A DNA stretch of 15,137 nt from Candidatus Onthocola stercoravium (GTDB lineage: Bacteria; Bacillota_I; Bacilli_A; RF39; UBA660). Location of the stretch: contig DVHV01000151.1 of assembly GCA_018711775.1 (NCBI GenBank), forward strand, positions 1 to 15,137, given 5' to 3'. The translations under genes and the position numbers were made by a program. Below, piece by piece: positions 6,869 to 14,611 of this stretch; within the stretch, counting starts at the first letter, position 1; each line of letters opens with the position of its first letter. Below the pieces are notes generated by a model. That model ran no database searches and was not told the origin of the DNA. It saw nothing but the letters and a program-made list of their open reading frames with translations.

Positions 6869-8455
6869 TTAATATGAATAAACTACTATTTGGTCAACTT
6901 GACTAGCAGCAATTCTAGAAATTACTCCACCAGCTGGATCTTTAGTCACAAAATAATCACCTTCAGTATCAGTATAAACAACGTAATGCCCTCTTGGATG
7001 TGCTGAATTTTCAAAATGTAACAAGATAAATGTATTATCGTTTGAATAATAATTAATCATATTCATAGTATCTGTTGCTGTTTGAGGATGAAGGTTATCA
7101 ACTAAACGTACACTTGGAGCAATATCTTGTATTCCACTACAACCCCAATAAATTGCTCCTCCTGGAGTAAAACACGAATTAGCATTCAATGCTCTAATAA
7201 GATCTCCTGCATCAAAATCTTCTACTGTTACATCAGTACCTGAACAAGATATACCAATAGCAATTGATGTTACTGCACAACCGGAATCAGACATTCTAAG
7301 TGATGAATTACCTAAAGGTATTGAACCCCATCTACTATCGCTTTGCGCAAATATAGTACAACCTGGAGCATAAACTTCACAATTATCAGGATCAATACCA
7401 AATACTGTTTTTCGCATTTCAGCCATATTTGCTACTTGATACTTAGCATAAGCAGCTTGGTCTTCTTCAGTTGTAGCAACACAATTAGGGCCTCCGCTAG
7501 TATCACAATAATTACTACTATTACAAACATTTTCAATTACATTGGCTCTAGCAGGAGTCATATATTCTTTTATATAATCAAAATAATAACAACCTCCGAT
7601 ACCAGAACCACCAGGATTATACCAATATGAACCAATATAAGCATACCTTGACATCATATCATCAACACTTTCATATTGACTTATATTTTCTACATAACCT
7701 AAAACACCATCATCAAATGAATCATAAGTAATACAAGCATCATAACCACCAGTATTTGTACATCCCATACCCCAATAATTATTTTTACTTGCTCCGGGTG
7801 AAAATCCTTCTAGTATTGCTCTAATAACAACCAATTCTGGGTTAATACCATTACGTACAGCAATAGAGTATATCTTGCCAGCATTTCTCGCAAAAGCAAT
7901 TTCATCAGGATCAGTACTATCTGCAAAATACTCTTGAACTTTGATAACAAAATCACTTTGTGATAAAGATGTCGTACTTATAGATATTGCTGAGCAATTA
8001 TCTAAATAAGAACTACTTAAATTATTAGAAATTGAACCACCACCAATAATGATTATTATTATAAATAACAAAACTATTACACCAATTATGGCTAGAATCC
8101 AAGGGTTAGCAACAATAAATGCCATAACTTTCATTGCTACTTTACCTGCTACTTTTTTTGCCACAGCCCCCGCTGCTTTGGCAGTGTTTTTAACAGCAGT
8201 TTTAGCAACAGTTTCAGCAACAGTTTTGGCTTGATTGATAGCACTTTGATTTGCTTCATTTTCTTCTTGTTGAACTTCATCTGTCATTTCTGCTTGGGGT
8301 ATATCTTCCGTTTCATCTACATTTTCAGTTTCTTCTAATTCTTCCTCATCTTCAATATTTTCTTCCATAGAAAAAGCACCTAATCGTCTTTGTTGTCTTT
8401 GATTAGGATCATAAAGTAATTTATTTTCGTTATTTACTCCTCTTTTTCTATCCAA
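6869..8455 (-). CDS. Membrane-anchored bifunctional T4SS peptidoglycan hydrolase (glucosaminidase/lysozyme-like plus C39-like peptidase), VirB1/PrgK/CwlT-like
   Basis: Opens the cell wall for the secretion channel. The 528-aa protein starts at TTG 8455, supported by AAGGTGG five bases upstream. In order it has a very acidic cytoplasmic N-terminus (about 30-68), an Ala/Lys-rich helix (about 74-110), a membrane helix (about 112-138), a glucosaminidase/lysozyme-like domain with a candidate acid E216 and an NYWGMGC segment at 226-232, and a C-terminal C39-type peptidase-like domain with candidate triad C393 (SGCAVTS), H490 (RGHYVVY) and D506 (KDPAGG). Thirteen cysteines lie outside the membrane. 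CwlT of Tn916-type elements is also two-domain but uses NlpC/P60, and PrgK carries CHAP, so the C39-like module is a variation. Bond specificities are inferred. Confidence 0.88.
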   Translation of the reverse strand: MDRKRGVNNENKLLYDPNQRQQRRLGAFSMEENIEDEEELEETENVDETEDIPQAEMTDEVQQEENEANQSAINQAKTVAETVAKTAVKNTAKAAGAVAKKVAGKVAMKVMAFIVANPWILAIIGVIVLLFIIIIIIGGGSISNNLSSSYLDNCSAISISTTSLSQSDFVIKVQEYFADSTDPDEIAFARNAGKIYSIAVRNGINPELVVIRAILEGFSPGASKNNYWGMGCTNTGGYDACITYDSFDDGVLGYVENISQYESVDDMMSRYAYIGSYWYNPGGSGIGGCYYFDYIKEYMTPARANVIENVCNSSNYCDTSGGPNCVATTEEDQAAYAKYQVANMAEMRKTVFGIDPDNCEVYAPGCTIFAQSDSRWGSIPLGNSSLRMSDSGCAVTSIAIGISCSGTDVTVEDFDAGDLIRALNANSCFTPGGAIYWGCSGIQDIAPSVRLVDNLHPQTATDTMNMINYYSNDNTFILLHFENSAHPRGHYVVYTDTEGDYFVTKDPAGGVISRIAASQVDQIVVYSY

Positions 8456-8470
8456 TTAAACCACCTTAAA

Positions 8471-10258
8471 CTAATATCCCCCACCAGATCCAAATGAATC
8501 TAATTCTTCTTGGGTAATAACTACTTGAATACGCATTCTCTTATTACCGCAAACAAATAATGCATCGCCTTGATTATAATACTTAATTGATTCTTTTTCA
8601 GCTTCATTTAAATCAATTAATTTTGATAAATCTTCAACTGCTTGCTTACGAAGTCCCATAACTAAGTAATATGAAGCATTATCAAATATTGCTTTACCAT
8701 GCGTAATAATATTTGGAGCAGCAAAGTCTGTTGGTTGTTGTGTAATAATAATTGTACCCGTATTGTACTTTCTGCTTCGTCTTTGAATTTGTGCCAAAAA
8801 TTCAGCTCCTAATTCATTATGACCAGCAAGTAAAACATGTGCTTCATCAACCATCATTACAGTATTAACATCTTTATCCAAACATAAGCCCCATGCATAT
8901 TTCAAAATATTAAAGAATAACGCATTCTTAATATTTTCATCACTATTCATAAGTTCTTTTATATTAAATACAATAAAGTCACTTTCAATTTGTAATGTTG
9001 TATGTCCTGTAAAATAATATCTAAGTTCTTTAACTAAAGGTCTTATCTTAAGTTCAAGTCGTTCCATTACATCCCGTTCATGTGTTGCATCAGTCATTGA
9101 TAAAAGTCTACCTTTAATAGTTGCATAAACATCATCAAATGTCGGATAATCAGCACTTGTAAGTTTAGTAAAATCAGTATCATAATCTATCTTATATCTT
9201 TTATAAGTATCCTGTAATACTTCACTAAACATAGTTAAAACATCTTCTTCAATACTTGGAGAATAATACTTCATAAATGCTTTAACTTGTTGCAATGTTC
9301 TAGTTAAAACTGTATATCCAAGTCCTTGAGCAATTTCTTCTTCATCGGCATCAATTACTATTTCAAGTGGATTAATCATTCCGAAATCTCCACCTTTACC
9401 AAGGTCTAAGAAATCTCCTCCAAGTGAATAAGTCATTTCTTCAAGTTCACCTTCAGGGTCAACACAAACAATTTTATAACCATTTCTAATATGTGACCGC
9501 AATAACACTTTAGCGGCAGTAGATTTACCAGAACCAGACATACCTAATAAAATTATGTTAGCATTATTTCTATTATTTTCTTTTTTAATTTGATATAAAA
9601 ATTGATTAAATAATATAACACCACCAGATATATCTACACCAAGTAATGTTGATGCCCCCGGATCTTTAATACTATCAAAAATAAATGGATACATTGCTGC
9701 AATAGTTACTGATGGTATTGGTGTTCCAATTCTTTGTTCAATATCTTGCGGTGGAAATATAGGTAAAATTGATTTTAAAGCCTTTTCTTGTTCAAACATC
9801 AATGATACTGCTCTCATTCCCAAAGCATCTAAATAGCTTCTTACTTGAATTTTTCTAAGCTCTAGTTCTTCCTTATTATTAGCTGTTATCATCAAATGCA
9901 TTTGAAAGTCAAATATTCTTGCTTGAGTAGCAGCAAGCATTTGAATAAATTGTTCTAAAGATTCATAATCTTGTCTTATTCTTTCTTGCATTGTTTGATC
10001 TTTTTCACTTTGATATCTTACTTTTAAATCAGCAATTTCCTTATTAAGCATTTTTTGTAAAACCGAAAACTCAATTGGTATATGTTTTATTGCCACTTTT
10101 ACCCCATTAATATTTGTCATATCTGACAAAAAGCCCGGAGCAATATTTCTAGGAAATGCAATTACTGTCATAATGGTAGCATATTTACCACCAATAATAA
10201 ACTCAGTTGGTTTAAACTCCATTCCTTTTGGAGCAAGTTCACTTTTTAATTTTGCCAT
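8471..10258 (-). CDS. VirB4-type T4SS ATPase, C-terminal (motor) part
   Basis: The principal ATPase of the secretion apparatus, acting at the inner face of the membrane. It is 595 aa, with the CagE/TrbE/VirB4-type middle domain (about 20-220), Walker A GMSGSGKST at 239-247, CVDPEGE at about 265-271, Walker B VMMVDEAH at 467-474, and the conserved ITQQPTDF at about 505-512. Typical Gram-positive VirB4/PrgJ proteins are about 800 aa. Here the missing N-terminal piece is encoded by the gene immediately upstream, one base away and in a different frame. The ATG is preceded by GGTGAT, which lies inside the last codons of the upstream gene, so it has its own translation start. The ATPase core is intact, with no sign of decay. 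Confidence 0.95.
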   Translation of the reverse strand: MAKLKSELAPKGMEFKPTEFIIGGKYATIMTVIAFPRNIAPGFLSDMTNINGVKVAIKHIPIEFSVLQKMLNKEIADLKVRYQSEKDQTMQERIRQDYESLEQFIQMLAATQARIFDFQMHLMITANNKEELELRKIQVRSYLDALGMRAVSLMFEQEKALKSILPIFPPQDIEQRIGTPIPSVTIAAMYPFIFDSIKDPGASTLLGVDISGGVILFNQFLYQIKKENNRNNANIILLGMSGSGKSTAAKVLLRSHIRNGYKIVCVDPEGELEEMTYSLGGDFLDLGKGGDFGMINPLEIVIDADEEEIAQGLGYTVLTRTLQQVKAFMKYYSPSIEEDVLTMFSEVLQDTYKRYKIDYDTDFTKLTSADYPTFDDVYATIKGRLLSMTDATHERDVMERLELKIRPLVKELRYYFTGHTTLQIESDFIVFNIKELMNSDENIKNALFFNILKYAWGLCLDKDVNTVMMVDEAHVLLAGHNELGAEFLAQIQRRSRKYNTGTIIITQQPTDFAAPNIITHGKAIFDNASYYLVMGLRKQAVEDLSKLIDLNEAEKESIKYYNQGDALFVCGNKRMRIQVVITQEELDSFGSGGGY

Positions 10259-10259
10259 A

Positions 10260-10814
10260 TTACATCACCGCCCCAAAATTAGTTTGTTCTCCACCATTCA
10301 AGAAGTTATCTAAAAGCATTCTCAAATCACTATTTGATGCCTGTTGCGATTGTAATCCAGCATTTGCCAGTCCACTTATTAAATTATGTAGTTTCTTTTG
10401 TACAAGTTCCATTCTCTTTTCTTTAAATAGAATATAATACTCTGTATCAACAACATTATATTCGACACTTGTAAACAAATTAGCTTTATTTATATCTTGC
10501 ATAATAAGTTTTTTTATTGCATTATTTTGTGCATTATTATACATAAGTTGTAATTGTGAAACATAAACATCTATATCTACTGGTCTATCAGCAATTAATA
10601 ACCAAAATTCAAAATCAATGCTATTATAAAAATTTCTTAAATTATAAATTGTATTATTTTGACTACCAACATCCATAATGAAAATATTTTTTGGAGTTAT
10701 TTTTACTCCCGTAACATATGTTCCATCATCAAGTTGAATCATACCATTCATTATTTGCTTCACAGGAAGCCAATCTTCAGTATAATTCAAGTTATTGTTT
10801 ATCGTCTGAGTCAT
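10260..10814 (-). CDS. VirB4 N-terminal-domain protein (separately encoded)
   Basis: A 184-aa protein with the look of the VirB4/PrgJ N-terminal region: a beta-rich start (IMNGMIQLDDGTYVTGVKI at about 21-39, then ITPKNIFIMD), a helical stretch with an IDFEFWLLIADRPVDIDVYV-type strand (about 66-85), then charged helices ending in a Gln/Asn/Ser-rich tail. It has no ATPase motif. It overlaps the PrgI-like gene by 23 bases and ends one base before the VirB4 ATPase start, in another frame. Together the two proteins give the length of a normal VirB4 (184 + 595 residues). They probably form a heteromeric VirB4. A sequencing frameshift is less likely, because a good ribosome binding site and ATG start the second protein, but it is not excluded. 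Confidence 0.8.
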   Translation of the reverse strand: MTQTINNNLNYTEDWLPVKQIMNGMIQLDDGTYVTGVKITPKNIFIMDVGSQNNTIYNLRNFYNSIDFEFWLLIADRPVDIDVYVSQLQLMYNNAQNNAIKKLIMQDINKANLFTSVEYNVVDTEYYILFKEKRMELVQKKLHNLISGLANAGLQSQQASNSDLRMLLDNFLNGGEQTNFGAVM

Positions 10815-11109
10815 ATTTCACACACCAACCTCTCCAATAATATCTTCTAGCATTAAAGATAAAACTAACAACATTAATAATAAATTGCAATACATTGTGA
10901 TAATAAAGTACTGGAGTAACTAGAAAGCCCGTAACTAATGCCGGCAGCAAAATTATTATCATTTCAACAGCACTCGCATTTTTAACCAGCATTAACAAAA
11001 GTAACGTTAAACCACATCCAGTACCAAACAGTGCTAAATCGATAGGTGTAAAAAATCCTAATATCAACTGTGATTTTTTCGAATTCGCAGGTATTAAATA
11101 ATTGTTCAT
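10792..11109 (-). CDS. PrgI-family (VirB3-like) T4SS membrane protein
   Basis: A 105-aa inner-membrane component of Gram-positive conjugation-type machines, thought to be the VirB3 counterpart that docks with VirB4. It shows a short hydrophilic start containing IPANSKKSQLILGFFTP (about 6-22), two membrane helices (about 23-43 and 46-68), a third hydrophobic segment (about 73-86), and a C-terminal RRYYWRGW aromatic patch, matching the typical Tyr-Tyr-x-Trp ending of PrgI proteins. Its place directly upstream of VirB4 and downstream of the VirB6-like gene is the usual PrgH-PrgI-PrgJ order. It overlaps the next gene by 23 bases. The start is ATG with a close AAGGA upstream. Confidence 0.85.
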   Translation of the reverse strand: MNNYLIPANSKKSQLILGFFTPIDLALFGTGCGLTLLLLMLVKNASAVEMIIILLPALVTGFLVTPVLYYHNVLQFIINVVSFIFNARRYYWRGWCVKYDSDDKQ

Positions 11110-11125
11110 TCCTTTTTATCCTTTC

Positions 11126-13411
11126 TTATTTGCTATCTTTTTCTTTCTTTTCTTGAATCTTTTTTGCTATTTCCGCAGATACAGCACCAGATTTATTTTT
11201 AGCGATTTCACTATCACCAAAGAAACTTATTGGGCTCGGGCCATTAGTTCCTTTAAATTCTTTCATTAAATTGTTAATTTTTTCTGCATCACCAGAATTC
11301 ATAATATCATTCCAAGAATCATCCCATTGAACACCAGCAATACTTTGCATATTTTGAACAAAATCATAAGTAGAATTTTGTTTTTTAAATACCTCAGCTT
11401 GGTTAACCACTGCTTGGAATCTACCATCATTAATTACATCGCCAGTTTTATCATTAAGTTTTTCGTTAATAGCTTTAATAGTTGCCATTTTCTTAAGGTT
11501 ATCATACATTTTAAGTCGCTCTTGTCTAGCAGCAATGGCATCTCCCAATTCTTTAGCAGTTCTTTCTCTAGTAAATTGATTTCTATCAACTTCTGAAGAT
11601 GCAAGCGAATATAAATCATTGTTATCCATCGAACTATAACGACTGTCATTTTTATACATAGCAACTCTAGCATTAACAGCTTCTTGATATTTTTGAGAAT
11701 CAAAAACAGTAGAACTAATTTCTTTTTTCTTTTCAGCTTCATAAAGTCCGGCATAATTAGCCACCATTTCATTATCTTCAACATAGCCAGCCATAGTCTT
11801 ATAGAATCCCATCATTTCATCAGCAGTGGCTTTTTCTTTATTAAGAACTTCAAAACCTTCGCTAAATCCAAAATAGTCTCCTGCAGAACGAACTGCATCA
11901 GATACATGACCAGCTCCAACCTTAAAGATATTACCATGACTTGCTTTATAAGAATCTCGTTTTGCTTTAGCAGCTGCTGCACCTGCTGCACCCTTATTAA
12001 CTGCACCTTTCATATCTTTAATATTTTTAGCACCCAACCCCGCATATCCAGCCCGGACTAATCCAGAACCTGCACCTGCTACAGTAGAAAGTGCACCACC
12101 TACAAGCGAGCCAACAACACCCCCAGCACCACCGAGTATAGCCTTTGTTTTTGCTCTAACCCCTTGAGCATTTTTAACACTTTGAGGTATTTTTTTAGCA
12201 TTATTCCAAACATTTCGTCCTCCAGAAACCGCATTTCTAATTCCAGTAGTAGCAAGCCCTCCAGCAGCACCGCCAATAGCAAAAGCACCACCCATGGCAA
12301 GTTTATCCATAAGTCCAAGTTTCATACCACCTGTATCTAGATTTAATAATTCCCCAAGTAATTTTGGTGCTTGTCTAATAAATATTATTACTCCCATTAT
12401 TAGTAAAGCATAAGTTATATTTTTTTGTGCAAAAGATAAATCGCCAAAATTTAAAGAACTAAAATTATCCTTTATAGTAACTATAATAAATACACCAAGA
12501 TACATAATAGCAATTCTAATAAACACCTCTAAGAAAATACTAATTACTTGTCTTACCCATTTAGAAAATACATCCTTCATCTTACCACCAGGTATAACAC
12601 GACATATCACTGGTATTGGAGCAATAATTTGGTAAAATGCTAATTTAACAACACGTACTGCCAAATCAAAACAAAAATTAAGTAGTACATAAAGCAAGAA
12701 CCCTCCCGCAAGTGTTGAAACAAGTGGAGTATAACTTATTTGATTTTCAGCAACTGCATCACTAAACTGTGTAAAATTAGTGAAAGAAGCCCCATCTAAA
12801 ACGTAGTTTTCAATATCCGCTAAACTATGTTCTTCATCGCCCCAAGTTGAAGGTAAATACCAAGTAAAATTTGAAGACATAATATTTTCTTTACAAGCAT
12901 TCAATTGTTCATCAGTCAATTGATCACTTGCACCATCAGTACAAATAATTGCATTTGGATAGAAAAAAGCATTAAATACACCTAATGCCATTGTCTTACC
13001 GGCACTAGTATTATAAGTTTCCTCATTAATTTCATAATTATCTCCTAATATAAGCCTTGGAATTGTTTCATTATTTAGAATTACATTTTGAATATTATAT
13101 GCTACTGAAAAAACTGTAGGTAACAAAACAATAATTACTAAGGAAATTATTACATTTTTAATTAAATTAGGAAAAGATGCTTCACCTTTAGCAAAATCAT
13201 CTGGGCTTATAACCGCTCGCAACAAAGAATATGCTAAAACAAAAAGCATAAACAATCCCAAAATTACATAAATTCTATCAACAATTTCGTTGTAATCACT
13301 TTGGTCAAAAATGTTTATTCCCGCCAAGAAATCAAATATATCATATACATAATCTATTAAATTATAAATGGCTCCATCTATTAACAAAAGTATATTATAA
13401 ACTATAGACAT
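11126..13411 (-). CDS. VirB6/TrbL-like T4SS polytopic channel protein
   Basis: The polytopic subunit expected to form part of the translocation channel. It is 761 aa. The N-terminal half has membrane segments at about 3-30, 46-68, 84-112, 231-256, 257-274, 288-313 and 332-346, with an extracytoplasmic loop of about 118 residues (112-230) that carries C157 and C173. Gly/Ala-rich low-complexity stretches (about 370-455) follow, then a soluble, charged, largely helical C-terminal region (about 480-761). This membrane-half plus long soluble-tail design is seen in TrbL/VirB6 proteins of Gram-positive elements and in PrgH-like proteins. The ATG follows AGGTGAT. It sits 9 bases after the pilin gene. 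The soluble tail matches no domain I recognise. Confidence 0.9.
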   Translation of the reverse strand: MSIVYNILLLIDGAIYNLIDYVYDIFDFLAGINIFDQSDYNEIVDRIYVILGLFMLFVLAYSLLRAVISPDDFAKGEASFPNLIKNVIISLVIIVLLPTVFSVAYNIQNVILNNETIPRLILGDNYEINEETYNTSAGKTMALGVFNAFFYPNAIICTDGASDQLTDEQLNACKENIMSSNFTWYLPSTWGDEEHSLADIENYVLDGASFTNFTQFSDAVAENQISYTPLVSTLAGGFLLYVLLNFCFDLAVRVVKLAFYQIIAPIPVICRVIPGGKMKDVFSKWVRQVISIFLEVFIRIAIMYLGVFIIVTIKDNFSSLNFGDLSFAQKNITYALLIMGVIIFIRQAPKLLGELLNLDTGGMKLGLMDKLAMGGAFAIGGAAGGLATTGIRNAVSGGRNVWNNAKKIPQSVKNAQGVRAKTKAILGGAGGVVGSLVGGALSTVAGAGSGLVRAGYAGLGAKNIKDMKGAVNKGAAGAAAAKAKRDSYKASHGNIFKVGAGHVSDAVRSAGDYFGFSEGFEVLNKEKATADEMMGFYKTMAGYVEDNEMVANYAGLYEAEKKKEISSTVFDSQKYQEAVNARVAMYKNDSRYSSMDNNDLYSLASSEVDRNQFTRERTAKELGDAIAARQERLKMYDNLKKMATIKAINEKLNDKTGDVINDGRFQAVVNQAEVFKKQNSTYDFVQNMQSIAGVQWDDSWNDIMNSGDAEKINNLMKEFKGTNGPSPISFFGDSEIAKNKSGAVSAEIAKKIQEKKEKDSK

Positions 13412-13420
13412 TTATATCAC

Positions 13421-13867
13421 CTACTCAATTCCACAAGTACCATAAGCTCCAATTAAACTCATGATAAAATCTACTATTATTGGTAAGAAAAACAATAGCA
13501 CACAAAATATAAATCTTTTAACAGTAGTAACTCCAGCTTTTTTTAAAGCATCTTTATCATTAGAAACCAAAGCTTTAATAAAATCTACAGTACTTAAAAT
13601 TAATAGTGCTGCAATAGCCACATATTTTATTATATTTAAAATCCATTGCATCCAATAAGCAGTACAATCTGGATCTTCGGGAGAACCAAAATAAGATACA
13701 CATCCTTCACCATCAAGATTACAAACCCCGTTACTTGCTGGAGCAAAATATCTTTCACTTTCAAAAATATTTTCTTCTATAACACTTGCATTCGCAACTT
13801 TTTGAAAACAAAAAAAGGATAGAACGACCATACAACATAAAATTATAGTTTTATTCACAATTGTCAT
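13421..13867 (-). CDS. VirB2/TrbC-like T4SS pilin-type subunit
   Basis: The first gene of the T4SS operon, 148 aa. It has a cleavable signal peptide (about 1-27, with an A-N-A site at 25-27), an extracytoplasmic N-terminal segment of about 45 residues, then two membrane helices (about 72-95 and 116-140) joined by a short Lys-rich cytoplasmic loop (DKDALKKAG), with the C-terminus outside. That layout is the VirB2/TrbC pilin pattern. The mature N-terminal segment is longer than in classical pilins and contains C49, C56 and C68, with C145 at the far end, so disulfide bonding is possible. The ribosome binding site is AAGTGAT. No convincing own promoter lies in the 72 bases between it and tRNA-Trp. 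Small two-helix proteins are hard to assign, so VirB2 rests on topology and position. Confidence 0.8.
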   Translation of the reverse strand: MTIVNKTIILCCMVVLSFFCFQKVANASVIEENIFESERYFAPASNGVCNLDGEGCVSYFGSPEDPDCTAYWMQWILNIIKYVAIAALLILSTVDFIKALVSNDKDALKKAGVTTVKRFIFCVLLFFLPIIVDFIMSLIGAYGTCGIE

Positions 13868-13939
13868 ATAATCACTTCCATCCTACCAAGGACTTCCAGC
13901 ATCCCTAAACATTTATATTAATAACATTATCTTATAAAT

Positions 13940-14013
13940 TGGCAGGGGCGGAGAGAATCGAACTCCCATCAAAAGTTTTGGAGACTCCTATGCTACCATT
14001 ATACCACGCCCCT
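13940..14013 (-). tRNA. tRNA-Trp (anticodon CCA)
   Basis: A 74-base cloverleaf read on the minus strand. The acceptor stem AGGGGCG/CGCCCCT has seven perfect pairs, the discriminator is G, and the CCA end is encoded. The anticodon stem is GGAGT/ACTTT with loop CTCCAAA giving anticodon CCA. The T-arm is GGGAG-TTCGATT-CTCTC with one G-U pair. The D-arm has a weak stem and the usual GG in the loop. It reads UGG only, agreeing with TGA serving as a stop in this window. The T4SS operon starts 72 bases downstream in the same direction without an intervening terminator. Confidence 0.95.
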
Positions 14014-14032
14014 AAAAAGTCTTGGCATAAAA

Positions 14033-14041
14033 ATTATAACA
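14033..14041 (-). promoter_or_regulatory. Extended -10 promoter of tRNA-Trp
   Basis: On the minus strand TGT-TATAAT forms an extended -10 (14033..14041), about 20 bases upstream of the tRNA 5' end. The -35 region is poor, as is common with an extended -10. With no terminator after the tRNA, this promoter may also feed the T4SS operon. Confidence 0.6.
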
Positions 14042-14138
14042 CACTAAATAAACTTTTACTAGTATTTTACATATATTTTTGTACAAAAAATTGCACACCT
14101 AACGACCCAAGTTACATAAAATAAATTAGGTGACAGAT

Positions 14139-14561
14139 ATGATAATAAATTATACAGATAGAGAACTAGACTTACTTGCCAGAATCATGCGGGCTGAAGC
14201 ACTTAGTGAAGGTGACCTCGGCATGTTGATGGTAGGAAACGTTGTAGTCAATCGTGTTCTAGCAGATTGTCTGACTTTCAAAAATATAGATAGTGTTTAT
14301 GATGCAATTTATCAACCCAATCAATTTGTAGGAACTGATTCTTCTTTATTTAATGCCAGTGCCACTGCATTTGAAAAACAATTAGCCCAAAGAATATTAA
14401 ATGGTGAATATTATTATCCAGCAACAAATGCTTTATGGTTTTATGCACCATCTGGCAATGGTAATTGTAAATCAACTTGGTACGACCAAAAGTTAGCTGG
14501 AAGATACAAGAGCCATTGTTTCTATAATCCTGATCCAGGTATATGCCAAGAAATACATTAA
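14139..14561 (+). CDS. SleB/CwlJ-like cell wall hydrolase (Hydrolase_2 domain)
   Basis: A predicted peptidoglycan-cleaving enzyme of the spore cortex-lytic SleB/CwlJ family. It is 140 aa from the ATG at 14139; an AGGTGA site lies 5 bases upstream, so the in-frame GTG at 14130 is part of the ribosome binding site rather than the start. The catalytic domain fills the protein: LLARIMRAEALSEGDLG with the conserved Glu near residue 20, then VGNVVVNRVL, QPNQFVG at about 79-85, and NALWFYAPSG near 104-113. No signal peptide or anchor is visible, which is odd for a wall enzyme. It is transcribed away from tRNA-Trp, outside the T4SS operon. The four cysteines are unusual for a small hydrolase. SleB-type domains also occur in non-sporulating bacteria, so sporulation is not implied. 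Confidence 0.88.
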   Translation: MIINYTDRELDLLARIMRAEALSEGDLGMLMVGNVVVNRVLADCLTFKNIDSVYDAIYQPNQFVGTDSSLFNASATAFEKQLAQRILNGEYYYPATNALWFYAPSGNGNCKSTWYDQKLAGRYKSHCFYNPDPGICQEIH

Positions 14562-14563
14562 AC

Positions 14564-14591
14564 TTGCAAAAATTTCAGGATACTGTATAAT
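14564..14591 (+). promoter_or_regulatory. Promoter of the CmpB-like gene
   Basis: TTGCAA (14564..14569) and a perfect TATAAT (14586..14591) are spaced 16 bases apart, with an AGGTGAT ribosome binding site (14602..14608) and ATG following. The promoter begins just after the stop of the upstream hydrolase gene. Confidence 0.65.
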
Positions 14592-14611
14592 GGGTATAGA
14601 TAGGTGATTAT

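Noticed and set aside
10258..10262. Possible programmed frameshift joining the two VirB4 parts
   Set aside because: A stop codon separates the frames, the ATPase part has its own ATG and GGTGAT site, and no slippery heptamer with a following structure is apparent; separate translation is simpler.
13939..14124. Plus-strand open frame of 61 codons across the tRNA
   Set aside because: It runs antisense through the tRNA-Trp gene; its translation is a typical tRNA-shadow artefact.
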